Position numbers and translations under genes: made by a program | Shown: positions 39,230 through 47,738 of the stretch, in pieces | Numbering within the stretch: position 1 is the first letter of the stretch | Layout of the letters: every line of letters begins with the position of its first letter | NCBI RefSeq assembly: GCF_004352855.1 | Contig: NZ_SJSC01000001.1 | Coordinates: forward strand, 682,001-746,000 | DNA: 64,000 nucleotides | Origin: Marinomonas sp. KMM3893 | GTDB taxonomy: Bacteria > Pseudomonadota > Gammaproteobacteria > Pseudomonadales > Marinomonadaceae | Direction of reading: 5' to 3' | Notes under the pieces: generated by a model | Told to the model about the DNA's origin: nothing | The model's input: the letters and a program-made list of their open reading frames with translations, nothing else | The model's database searches: none

Positions 39230-40417
39230 TTAGTTTGAAGAAGAAGCTTCTGAAGCGCTAATTTCTTTCATTGTGTCCGTTTTAGAGTCAAATTGAAGCT
39301 GAACAACTGACACATCGCTGCCGATACGAACCTTAGACGATCCTTCTACAACCACTTTATCGCCTGCTTTCAAGCCTGAAGTGACCATCCATTGATTGCC
39401 GAACGTTCTTGCCGTAGTCAGAATTCTTTGCTCAATTTTGTTGTCTTTATTCACAACATACGATACTGCCTGACCTTTCGCATTACGAAAAACCGCTTGT
39501 TGAGGCACTATGATAGCGGCACTGTCCACAGCTTCATTGACTTCACCGCGCACAAACATACCCGGTAAAAGTTTATCGTCTGGGTTAGGGAACTCAGCGC
39601 GCAGAGTAACACTGCCGGTTGACTCATCAACACTGACTTCACGGGCTTTTAGAACCCCTTGATGTTCATAGGTTGTGCCATCTTCAAGTACTAAAGAAAC
39701 CTTGTTATCACTCTTAGTGATATTTGGCTCGTTCAATAAGTTGCGCTTATTCAGTTGGTCTAAACTGGTTTGAGATAAATCCACAAAAATAGGATCAAGT
39801 GAACGAACTGTTGCCATTACCGTAGTCTGGCTTGCGGTAACCAAGGCGCCAACGGTTACCTGAGAAATACCAATGCGACCACTGATTGGTGAGCGTACCT
39901 TAGTATGCTCTAGATCAATTTTAGCGTTCTCAACGGACGCTTTCGCTTTTTTCTCGCTCGCGACAGCTTCTAAATAAGCCGCGTAAACATCGTCTAAATC
40001 CGATTGAGAAACATTATTTTGCTTACGCAGTACTTTGTAACGATTGTAAGTTAGCTCTGCTGACTTAAGGCTCGCAGCCGAGGAGTCTAAATCCGCTTGT
40101 GCTTGGTTATAAGTTGCCACATAAGTAGAGTCATCTAATTGATACAGAGGTTGACCCTCTTTTACATCTTGTCCTTCTTCAAAAAGACGCTTTTTAACAA
40201 TGCCACCCACTTGAGGACGAATCTCAGCAACAAGGCTAGATGCAGTCCGACCTGGTAACTCGGTAGTAAGTACTACTTTTTGAGGTGCTACAACGACAAC
40301 ACCAACTTCCACTTTTGGCGCTTGAGGCGCCGCCGCATTAGAAGATGCCTGTTCTTCACAACCAGCTAAAAGCATGATTAAAAGAGCGCCTGAGGCATAT
40401 TTGAATTTAGACAACAT
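39230..40417 (-). CDS. RND efflux periplasmic adaptor (AcrA/MexA-type)
   Basis: A 395-residue membrane fusion lipoprotein. MLSKFKYASGALLIMLLAGCEEQ is a lipoprotein signal with lipobox LLAGC. Then come the beta-barrel, the lipoyl half motifs (VGGIVKKRLFEEGQDVKEGQPLYQ, RSPISGRIGISQVTVG) and a coiled-coil hairpin. The frame is open to 40477, but that would place the operator palindrome and promoter inside the coding sequence; the ATG at 40417 gives the proper signal, so I use it. It is co-transcribed with the permease. Confidence 0.94.
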   Translation of the reverse strand: MLSKFKYASGALLIMLLAGCEEQASSNAAAPQAPKVEVGVVVVAPQKVVLTTELPGRTASSLVAEIRPQVGGIVKKRLFEEGQDVKEGQPLYQLDDSTYVATYNQAQADLDSSAASLKSAELTYNRYKVLRKQNNVSQSDLDDVYAAYLEAVASEKKAKASVENAKIDLEHTKVRSPISGRIGISQVTVGALVTASQTTVMATVRSLDPIFVDLSQTSLDQLNKRNLLNEPNITKSDNKVSLVLEDGTTYEHQGVLKAREVSVDESTGSVTLRAEFPNPDDKLLPGMFVRGEVNEAVDSAAIIVPQQAVFRNAKGQAVSYVVNKDNKIEQRILTTARTFGNQWMVTSGLKAGDKVVVEGSSKVRIGSDVSVVQLQFDSKTDTMKEISASEASSSN

Positions 40418-40441
40418 CGAGGATTTATCCTTTAAGTACAT

Positions 40442-40463
40442 TGAGAATGAACGTTCATTCTCA
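40442..40463. promoter_or_regulatory. Perfect 22-base TetR-type operator palindrome
   Basis: TGAGAATGAAC (40442-40452) followed immediately by GTTCATTCTCA (40453-40463). It resembles GAATGA-type TetR/AcrR operators. On the minus strand TATAGT (40468-40463) abuts it, and on the plus strand TTGAGA (40441-40446) and TATAAT (40466-40471) bracket it with a 19-base spacer. Binding would block both the efflux genes and the tetR gene. Confidence 0.75.
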
Positions 40464-40553
40464 CTATAATCGAACATAACAAACCGTTATACGAATAAAC
40501 GTGCAAATAAATGAGAACTAGGTGCATTAATAGAAATACAGAGTAAATACGCT

Positions 40554-41123
40554 ATGAAAACCAACTGCATTCAAAAATACACTGATCATCGCCAACGCAT
40601 TATCGATGCGATGAAAGAGCAAGCAATAAGCAAGGGCTTTCATAAAGCAAGCATGAGCGAAGTCGCCAAATCTGCCGAATTGAGCGTCGGACAGATCTAT
40701 CGTTATTTTGCACATAAAGATGACATTATTTGTGCATTGGTAGAACAAACAACATCCTATCGCCTAGAATTCATGTCGGAATTCTTAAATAAGCAAAACT
40801 GGCTCGCTCGTCATGTCGCGACACCAAACGAAGCCAGACACAATATGCGCATTCTGACGATAGAGATCAAAGCGGAAGCAGCACGCAATACCGTGATCTC
40901 TAATATTTGCTACAAATCGCATCTACTCTTGCAGAATAGAGCGATTGAAATAATGCAAGAAAGATACCCAACGATGGGGAAAGAAGAAATTATCGCGCGC
41001 ATTGATTTGCTGATTACCATTACAGAAGGTTTTATGACGCGCTGGGACGACCAACGGGAGCCCCCATCTACCGCCACCATAAACTTATACAGCAAAGTAT
41101 TAGAAGATATATTGCCAGGCTAA
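40554..41123 (+). CDS. TetR/AcrR family repressor of the efflux genes
   Basis: A 189-residue regulator. The N-terminal HTH region is RQRIIDAMKEQAISKGFHKASMSEVAKSAELSVGQIYRYFAHKDDI, typical of TetR. The C-terminal helical domain would bind an inducer. It is divergent from the RND adaptor gene with a perfect palindrome between, so it should repress both the pump and itself, with drug or metabolite as inducer. The start ATG at 40554 has a weak upstream site. Confidence 0.92.
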   Translation: MKTNCIQKYTDHRQRIIDAMKEQAISKGFHKASMSEVAKSAELSVGQIYRYFAHKDDIICALVEQTTSYRLEFMSEFLNKQNWLARHVATPNEARHNMRILTIEIKAEAARNTVISNICYKSHLLLQNRAIEIMQERYPTMGKEEIIARIDLLITITEGFMTRWDDQREPPSTATINLYSKVLEDILPG

Positions 41124-41143
41124 CCTAACACACTGCCGCCCAG

Positions 41144-42025
41144 CTAAGAGGCCGTGAATATCGCCCTGATCTGAGTCCAGCGACTGATCAGCATCGCCAG
41201 AAAAATAAGCCCACACCCAACCAGCTGTTGCTGACTCATCGACTCCGAAAACCATACGGCGGCAAACAAAGAGGTCCAAACAGGCTCAAGGTTCATGATC
41301 ACGGCCGCATGACTGGTGGGCGTTAAACTTTGCCCGTAGGTTTGCAATAAAAAACGCAAACTGGTGGCAATTAAGGCGCTTGCTAAGAACCAACCAGCCA
41401 CCTCAAGCGATACACTGCTCGGTAAATCCTCCGAAAACACAGACAAAAGGAGTAAAAAGCACCCAGCTACCATTAGTTGAATCGCGGTCAGCACCAACAC
41501 GTGAATACGGGTAGATAATCGAGACAATAAATTAAACTGGAACGCAAACGTTAAGGCGGCGCCCAAAAATAACAACTGCGCCACTTCGTAGCTCACGCCA
41601 TTACCGAGTGCTAAAAAAGCCAACCCAGCCACAGCAACTGGCAGCGCAACCCAAATACTCTTTGGCGGATGATCCTTAAAAATAAAGCGCCCAAATACAG
41701 GCACTAAAACCACGCCCAAGCTGGTAATAAAGGCCCCCACACCAAGGTTGGAAGCTCGATCCAGACCACTGATCCAAAACATCATGGCCACGCCCATCAC
41801 CAAACCGACAAGCATGGCTTTTTTAACGTCATCCCACACTAAGCCATAAAAAAATCGACGCCCTGCCAGCACCAAAATGAAGCCCGCGACCAAAAACCGT
41901 GCACCCATAAAAAAAAGTGGTGGTAACCCGGCTAGCGCTTCTTTTGAAAAAATCCAACCAAGGCCGGCCAAAACAGTAACAAAAACCAATATAAATTCGG
42001 CTTTTAAGTGCGATCCTTGTTTCAA
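41144..42025 (-). CDS. EamA/DMT family transporter
   Basis: A 293-residue membrane protein with ten hydrophobic helices in two EamA repeats, including TVLAGLGWIFSKEALAGLPPL and the GQSLTPTSHAAVIMNLEPVWTSLFAAVWFSESMS segment near the C terminus. It probably exports a small metabolite. It is only distantly similar to the exporter at 33782-34723. The start is a TTG at 42025 with AAGGA six bases upstream. It is convergent with the tetR gene; no terminator is evident in the 20-base gap. Confidence 0.88.
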   Translation of the reverse strand: MKQGSHLKAEFILVFVTVLAGLGWIFSKEALAGLPPLFFMGARFLVAGFILVLAGRRFFYGLVWDDVKKAMLVGLVMGVAMMFWISGLDRASNLGVGAFITSLGVVLVPVFGRFIFKDHPPKSIWVALPVAVAGLAFLALGNGVSYEVAQLLFLGAALTFAFQFNLLSRLSTRIHVLVLTAIQLMVAGCFLLLLSVFSEDLPSSVSLEVAGWFLASALIATSLRFLLQTYGQSLTPTSHAAVIMNLEPVWTSLFAAVWFSESMSQQQLVGCGLIFLAMLISRWTQIRAIFTAS

Positions 42026-42150
42026 AATCTGTCCTTAGTATCAATTCGGCAGTAATAATTTGCGGTGAGTATATATGAAAAGGGGAGCGGATAATGCAGG
42101 AGGTTATGCCTCCTTTAAAAGGCGCGATTGATTCTCTCATTTTCAAGACA

Positions 42151-42195
42151 ATAAAAAGCCCGCTTTACATTTTATCCATGTAAAACAGGCTTTTC
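42151..42195 (-). terminator. Terminator after nhaC
   Basis: On the minus strand AAAAGCC-TGTTTTACAT pairs, with mismatches in the lower middle, to ATGTAAAGCG-GGCTTTTT, ending in a T-run. It lies 24 bases after the antiporter stop. Confidence 0.8.
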
Positions 42196-42218
42196 TACTG
42201 CTGACTAAAATCCCGTGG

Positions 42219-43544
42219 CTATTTTGCTGGTAACGGCGTTACTTTTGGCCATGCAAAGAAAATAGACAACAAAGCGATGACACCCAATATCCAGCTGTAC
42301 TGCACGTAGCCGATCAAAGACAAAGGCGATACCTTAGCCAAAGAAGACGCCAATAATATTTGCGCACCGTAAGGTAAGATTCCTTGCGTCACACAAGAGA
42401 ATATATCCAATAGGCTAGCGCTGCGACGTGGATCAACGTTATAACGTGCTGAAATGTCTTTTGCGACCGAGCCATTAATCAAAATAGACACAGTGTTATT
42501 AGCAGTACACAGGTTTGTTAACGCCACCGATGCACTAATACTCAGCTCGCCTGCTCTGGTGGAGCCTGGTTTGGCACCAAAAATGCGACTGATTTTCTCA
42601 ATCGCCGACACCAGCCAATCCAAACCACCTTGCGCTTTCATTAACGCGCCCAAACCACCAATCAACAAAGACAAGATCAGAATTTCTTGCATGCCGGTGT
42701 AGCCTGAGTAGATATCTTTAGACCAGGTAGCGAAGGTGTAGCCCTCTTGTAGCGAAAGACCAATGCCACCCGCCAACACAATACCGCTAAACAGCACCAA
42801 CATCACGTTCACACCCGCAACGGCCAGTCCTAAAACTGCCACATAAGGTAAGACTCGAATAAGGTCGTAGTCCTGAGGCGCGCTAATTTGCGCAGCGCTG
42901 CTTTGAAAGAACAACCAAATCAGCGTCAAGATCGCCGCTGGTAAAGCGATTTTAAAGTTCATTTTGAACTTATCTCTCATATCACAACCCTGGGTGCGAG
43001 TTGCCGCAATCGTGGTATCAGAGATAATCGACAGGTTGTCACCAAACATAGCACCACCAATGACGGTACCAACGGTCAACAACATAGGTAAATCCGCAGC
43101 TTCAGCGACGCCTATGGCAATCGGTGCAATGGCAGCAATCGTCCCCATTGAGGTTCCCATCGACGTTGCAACAAAGGCGGTAATCACAAACAGGCCCGGC
43201 AAGATCATCGAAGGAGGCACTATGCTTAAACCAAAGTTAACCGTGGCATCCACCCCACCGACTGCTTTCGCCACACTGGCAAACGCGCCGGCTAGCAAGT
43301 AGATCAATATCATGGTTGTGATGGTGTTATCGCCAACCCCATTCACAAAGGTTTCAATGCGCTTATTCAAAGCGCCTTTGCCCAACAAAATAGCCAACGC
43401 TATAGCAGGTAAAATCGCGACCGGCGCCGAAATCTGATAAAAGGCATAATCAACATCATGCGCTTGATACCAAAGGCCGCTGCCTACAAAAAGAACGAGA
43501 AAAAGCGCTAACGGCAGAAGCGCCAGCGGAGTTTTAGAAGTCAT
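42219..43544 (-). CDS. NhaC-type Na+/H+ antiporter
   Basis: A 441-residue inner-membrane protein with eleven or twelve hydrophobic helices, of the NhaC family. Conserved stretches are VATSMGTSMGTIAAIAPIAIGVA, GGAMFGDNLSIISDTTIAATRTQGCDMRDKF (typical NhaC region), and TNLCTANNTVSILINGSVAKDIS. It would expel Na+ in exchange for protons, as expected in a marine bacterium, though some members carry organic anions (MleN-like). The ATG is at 43544. The 218 bases upstream hold a near palindrome. Confidence 0.9.
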   Translation of the reverse strand: MTSKTPLALLPLALFLVLFVGSGLWYQAHDVDYAFYQISAPVAILPAIALAILLGKGALNKRIETFVNGVGDNTITTMILIYLLAGAFASVAKAVGGVDATVNFGLSIVPPSMILPGLFVITAFVATSMGTSMGTIAAIAPIAIGVAEAADLPMLLTVGTVIGGAMFGDNLSIISDTTIAATRTQGCDMRDKFKMNFKIALPAAILTLIWLFFQSSAAQISAPQDYDLIRVLPYVAVLGLAVAGVNVMLVLFSGIVLAGGIGLSLQEGYTFATWSKDIYSGYTGMQEILILSLLIGGLGALMKAQGGLDWLVSAIEKISRIFGAKPGSTRAGELSISASVALTNLCTANNTVSILINGSVAKDISARYNVDPRRSASLLDIFSCVTQGILPYGAQILLASSLAKVSPLSLIGYVQYSWILGVIALLSIFFAWPKVTPLPAK

Positions 43545-43683
43545 AATGTCTGTTGTTTCCAGATTGAGTTGTTTCTAAATTAAAACGTTTCCTCGCAGCT
43601 TATGGCCTTGAGAATGAGAAGGGCGCCGATATTAATGAAATCGGCAAGTCTAGGCCAATAATAATTTGTGCTGTATTTGTTGT

Positions 43684-43701
43684 AAATTGTTATAACGATT
43701 T
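43684..43701. promoter_or_regulatory. Near palindrome upstream of nhaC
   Basis: AAATTGTTA-TAACGATTT is an 18-base inverted repeat with one mismatch, 140 bases before the antiporter start. It could be a regulator site; AT richness makes chance possible. I see nothing else in the 218-base gap. Confidence 0.3.
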
Positions 43702-43762
43702 ATCGCAATTCTATTAACTCTTTATATTAAACCGCTATAAAAACAAGACACCATAATACCCT

Positions 43763-44977
43763 CTAACCCTCACGGGAAGAGTCAACCAACTCACCTTCAA
43801 GATCATACCCATAAACAGGGTCCAACTTGGCATGAATGAGCTGTGGACAATACTCAGATGCGACGCGAAGAGCGTTCAGTTTCATCCGACCTAATGCACC
43901 ACCACGCATATGGTATAAACCAGCATTGTCTTTTGACATCGCCTGAATTTTGGTCGCTCTTGGTTTACGCAGCGCTTCATAACGAGCAAGTGCAAGTGGC
44001 AACGCATGTTGTTCAAGCAATCGCCCCAACGCATAAGCATCTTCAATCGCCATCGCGGCCCCTTGCGCCATAAAAGGCAACATAGGGTGGCAAGCATCGC
44101 CGAGCAACACGACTCGGCCTTGATGCCAAGTCGACAAGGCTTCACGGCCATTTAACGCCCACAAAAAAGTACTCTGCGCTTTCGCCAATAGACCACTCAC
44201 CTCTGGATGCCAGCCAGCAAAAGCGGCTTTCAGCTCGTTGATGTCGCCCTCTTCACGCCAAGATTCTTGGTGCCAATCATCTCGTTCCTCCACCGCAACA
44301 AAATTCACCCATTCACCGCCACGTAAGTAATAAGTCACTAGGTGACGCTTTGGCCCCACCCACACACACGCATCAGGTTGAATGGTCACGCCATCAAGTT
44401 CGCTAACAGGAATCACACCACGCCACGCCACCTGTTTCATAAAGGTCGGCGACTCTTTTCCTAACATCTGCTCTCGAATCACGGAACGAATGCCGTCAGC
44501 GCCAATCAATAAATCCGCCCTGTGTTGTGATTTGTCCGCCAACATGACAATGACTTGATCATCTTGTTCAAGATAACTTTCCACACTGCGGCCTAACACC
44601 AGCGTCACACCGACCTTTTCGCAGGCAGCAAGCAGTACTTTATGCAAATCAGCACGGTGTAAATGCCAATAAGGCGCCCCATAACGCGCTTCCGACGACG
44701 CCCCTAATGGGCTTTTAAGGTAATAATCGCCGCTTTTGAAATGTCGTATACAGGCATGCTGTGGCACAAAAGCAAACGCACGTAAGGCGTCTTCTACCCC
44801 TAAGTAACGCAACACCTTCATGGCGTTCGGGCTCATTTGCAAGCCTGCTCCCACTTCACCAAGTTGACTGGCTTGTTCAAAGATAGTGACCTTATGACCT
44901 GTCTTTGCCAACGCCAATGCGGCGCTCAGTCCACCGATTCCAGCCCCTGCGATAGCAACTTGCTTTGCCTTATTCAC
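43763..44977 (-). CDS. FAD-dependent aromatic monooxygenase
   Basis: A 404-residue flavoprotein hydroxylase of the salicylate hydroxylase / 3-hydroxybenzoate 6-hydroxylase type. The dinucleotide loop is AGAGIGGLSAALALAKTGH, the DG motif is LLIGADGIRSVIR, and GDACHPMLPFMAQGAAMAIEDA binds the FAD ribityl chain. Such enzymes use NAD(P)H and O2 to hydroxylate aromatic acids. No ring-cleavage gene is beside it, so the substrate is not identified. The start is a GTG at 44977 with AGGAAAA upstream. Confidence 0.88.
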   Translation of the reverse strand: MNKAKQVAIAGAGIGGLSAALALAKTGHKVTIFEQASQLGEVGAGLQMSPNAMKVLRYLGVEDALRAFAFVPQHACIRHFKSGDYYLKSPLGASSEARYGAPYWHLHRADLHKVLLAACEKVGVTLVLGRSVESYLEQDDQVIVMLADKSQHRADLLIGADGIRSVIREQMLGKESPTFMKQVAWRGVIPVSELDGVTIQPDACVWVGPKRHLVTYYLRGGEWVNFVAVEERDDWHQESWREEGDINELKAAFAGWHPEVSGLLAKAQSTFLWALNGREALSTWHQGRVVLLGDACHPMLPFMAQGAAMAIEDAYALGRLLEQHALPLALARYEALRKPRATKIQAMSKDNAGLYHMRGGALGRMKLNALRVASEYCPQLIHAKLDPVYGYDLEGELVDSSREG

Positions 44978-45333
44978 GATATTTTCCTATCACGGCCAGA
45001 TTAATTTGCTCTCTGACGTTGTTTAGCTAGATTCCAACCAATAAAGAAATAGTAACGACCTTAGTCCAATAATGTCTTGCGCTTAATCACGCCAAGTCAT
45101 AGTCATTCGATTATTTCTCTTAAAAAAACACACTCTGGCGCAATACTTGCTGTATTTCATTTGCCTAATTAGCGCGCTAATGTCAGATTATCAGTACGGT
45201 TATTATTAATTCTATAACGCGTAAGCATAACAAATAAGCCTCTGAAAAAGGGGGCGCGCTAGGCCAACAAGTGCAAGGAATCGCACCATTTTTAAGATCA
45301 AAGCCCAAAAGCTAATAATAAAGCGAGGTGTAA
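44978..45333. other. 356-base regulatory region before the ATP-grasp/transglutaminase cluster
   Basis: No gene. It contains a sigma-54-like promoter (45136-45151), a perfect palindrome ATTAGCG-CGCTAAT (45168-45181) just after it, and an inverted repeat GTGC-N8-GCAC (45271-45286). The AGGTG at about 45327 serves the ATP-grasp gene. Confidence 0.5.
45136..45151 (+). promoter_or_regulatory. Putative sigma-54 (-24/-12) promoter
   Basis: TGGCGCAATACTTGCT has the invariant GG and GC ten bases apart and matches the TGGCACG-N4-TTGCA consensus except at two positions. It lies 180 bases before the first gene of the cluster. It would need an enhancer-binding activator; I could not place a firm upstream activator site. 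Confidence 0.45.
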
Positions 45334-46791
45334 ATGGACAGTTTGAGTAGCCAATATCAATCAAAAGATTTTTTTGATGAACTAATAGACCCACAAGGAA
45401 AGCCAAGAGCACCAGCCGAACAACTACTGAATTATTTAAACAGTTTATCCGAAGAAGAATTAGAAAAGCGCAGGCTCACTGCCGAAGCCACTATCCAAGA
45501 AATGGGCATAAGCTTTACTGTTTATACCGAAGAAGGAAACATCGACAGAGCTTGGCCTTTTGACATTGTTCCTCGCACCATTGAAGCGTCAGAGTGGCGC
45601 ATTGCAGAAGCGGGCTTAAAACAACGCCTAAAAGCCCTTAACTTATTCATCGACGACCTCTACCACGACCAAAACGTCATCAAAGACGGCATTATCCCCG
45701 CCCACATCATTAAAGATTCAAAAAACTTCAGACCAGAATGCGTCGGCGTGTCTCCTGCTTTCGGCGTTTGGGCGCACATTTGTGGTACTGATTTAGTGCG
45801 CGACGACGTCGGCGACTTTTATGTGTTAGAAGACAATTTACGCGTTCCTTCTGGCGTTTCTTACATGTTAGAAAACCGCGCGATCACAAAACGTGTATTG
45901 CCTGAGCTATTTGAAAACGACGACATTCTTCCTGTTGGCTCTTACACCTCTCACCTTTTTGATACCTTGGCGGCGCTGTCGCCACGGGACATAGAAAACC
46001 CAGAAATTGTCGTACTCACCCCAGGCATCTATAACTCAGCGTATTTTGAACACGCTTTCTTAGCACAACAAATGGGCGCAGAACTGGTGGAAGGCAGCGA
46101 TCTATTTGTTGATGAAGAAGACGACTGTGTCTACATGAAAACCATTAATGGGCCTGAGCGTGTCGACGTTATTTACCGTCGTATTGATGATTTATTTCTC
46201 GACCCAGACGCGTTTGATTCGGAATCCGTATTGGGCGTTCCAGGCTTAATGAGAGCCTGGAGCAAAGGCAATGTGGCTCTCGCCAACGCACCAGGTGCCG
46301 GCGTAGCGGATGACAAAGTAGTGTACGCTTATGTACCGGCTATTATTCGTTATTACCTCGACGAAGAACCCATCCTGAAGAACGTGAAAACCTTCTTATG
46401 TGAAGACCCAGAACAACGAGCCTACGTATTAGAAAACCTCGACAAATTGGTGGTAAAACCCGCTAACGAATCAGGTGGTTACGGCATGCTGGTTGGGCCT
46501 CACTCAACTAAAAAAGAACAAGCCATGTTCGCAGAGCTCATTCAAAGCAACCCACGCAACTACATCGCACAGCCTACTTTGAAGCTCTCCACGGCCCCAA
46601 CGCTCATTGCAAAAGGCACATTAGAGCCTCGCCATTTGGATCTGCGTCCATTCATTTTGCAAAGCAAAGAAACCTATGTCACCACAGGCGGACTCACACG
46701 AGTGGCCATGAAAAAAGGCTCCTTGGTCGTTAACTCGTCACAAGGCGGTGGTAGTAAAGACACTTGGATTGTCGAAACAAAGGGGCAATAA
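45334..46791 (+). CDS. Circularly permuted ATP-grasp type 2 protein
   Basis: A 485-residue protein of the DUF404/DUF407 family, a permuted ATP-grasp fold predicted to make amide or peptide bonds using ATP. Motifs: VLEDNLRVPSGVSYMLENR (164-182), LTPGIYNSAYFEHAFLA (228-244), VDVIYRRIDDLFLDP (277-291), VVKPANESGGYGM (373-385) and LDLRPF (435-440). The Lys, Gly-rich and acidic residues expected for nucleotide and Mg binding are present, so it looks active. It begins a five-gene co-directional cluster; the alpha-E gene starts two bases after its stop. The substrate is unknown. Confidence 0.93.
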   Translation: MDSLSSQYQSKDFFDELIDPQGKPRAPAEQLLNYLNSLSEEELEKRRLTAEATIQEMGISFTVYTEEGNIDRAWPFDIVPRTIEASEWRIAEAGLKQRLKALNLFIDDLYHDQNVIKDGIIPAHIIKDSKNFRPECVGVSPAFGVWAHICGTDLVRDDVGDFYVLEDNLRVPSGVSYMLENRAITKRVLPELFENDDILPVGSYTSHLFDTLAALSPRDIENPEIVVLTPGIYNSAYFEHAFLAQQMGAELVEGSDLFVDEEDDCVYMKTINGPERVDVIYRRIDDLFLDPDAFDSESVLGVPGLMRAWSKGNVALANAPGAGVADDKVVYAYVPAIIRYYLDEEPILKNVKTFLCEDPEQRAYVLENLDKLVVKPANESGGYGMLVGPHSTKKEQAMFAELIQSNPRNYIAQPTLKLSTAPTLIAKGTLEPRHLDLRPFILQSKETYVTTGGLTRVAMKKGSLVVNSSQGGGSKDTWIVETKGQ

Positions 46792-46793
46792 CT

Positions 46794-47738
46794 ATGTTAT
46801 CTAGAGTGGCAGAGCGCTTATATTGGAGCGCACGTTATTTGGAGCGTGTGGAAAACACCGCCCGCTTAGTCAGTGTGTACGACGAGCTTCTTTTTGACCT
46901 CCCAAGAGACATTGAAATCTCTTGGTACAACTTAATTGAAATCAACAGTGGCGTAGAACAGTTTGAACAGCGCTACAAAGTAAAAGACGAACGCAATGTG
47001 GTGAAGTTTTTGCTCGCCGATGACATCAACCCAGGTTCCATGCTGTCTTCCCTTAAAGCCGTCCGCGAAAACATTCGTACCACACGAGACGTTGTGCCTG
47101 AAGAAATGTGGGAGCTGATCAATGAGTTGGATTTATACGCTAGGCAAAATATCAAACAAGGCATTAACCGCTCGGAACGTCATGTTTTCTTAAACACCAT
47201 TATTGAAGGCTGCCAGAAAATCATCGGCCTCTTAGCTGGAGCCATGAGTCGCGACTGCGGTTGGCACTTTTTGATCATGGGTCGTTACCTTGAACGTGCT
47301 GACATGAATAGCCGCATTATTGATGCCGCCGTGTCAGTGATGCTGCAATCGAAAGAAGAGGAAGATGTTCGACTTGGTCAGGTGGTTTGGTCGAAAGTGC
47401 TTAGATCGCAAAGCGCTCACTTAGACTACCGCCGTACTGTCCGCTCATCCATTAATGGCGCCAAAGCGGTGAGCTTTTTACTGAATGATCCTTGCTTCCC
47501 ACGAAGCCTTACCTATTGTTTAGAACAAATTAGAGAAGCGGCGGCTAAGCTACCGCGCGCGGGCCTTATCACGGCTCAAATAAAAGCATTAAGCGAGCAG
47601 CACTACCCGATTTCCAGCTCCGAAGACATTAATGCTGAGTTCCACGATTATCTCAATGATCTGCAACTAAAAGTCATCGAAATAAACCACCACATTACTG
47701 AGAGTTGGTTCAATTTTCGCCAAGGAGATGCCGCGTGA
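46794..47738 (+). CDS. Alpha-E domain protein
   Basis: A 314-residue all-helical protein of the DUF403/alpha-E family, which always travels with permuted ATP-grasp and transglutaminase genes and has no known activity. It opens MLSRVAERLYWSARYLERVENTARL, and the conserved GRYLERADMNSRIID segment lies near 170. The frame opens at 46764 inside the preceding gene, but the ATG at 46794 has AGGGG upstream and gives the conserved N terminus. Its last four bases overlap the next start (GTGA). Confidence 0.92.
   Translation: MLSRVAERLYWSARYLERVENTARLVSVYDELLFDLPRDIEISWYNLIEINSGVEQFEQRYKVKDERNVVKFLLADDINPGSMLSSLKAVRENIRTTRDVVPEEMWELINELDLYARQNIKQGINRSERHVFLNTIIEGCQKIIGLLAGAMSRDCGWHFLIMGRYLERADMNSRIIDAAVSVMLQSKEEEDVRLGQVVWSKVLRSQSAHLDYRRTVRSSINGAKAVSFLLNDPCFPRSLTYCLEQIREAAAKLPRAGLITAQIKALSEQHYPISSSEDINAEFHDYLNDLQLKVIEINHHITESWFNFRQGDAA

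Noticed and set aside
40418..40477. 20-residue extension of the RND adaptor
   Set aside because: It would read through the operator and -10 element and spoil the lipoprotein signal peptide.
45271..45286. NtrC-type site GTGC-N8-GCAC
   Set aside because: It is downstream of the predicted sigma-54 start and misses the TGCACC-N5-GGTGCA pattern in the second half; likely chance.
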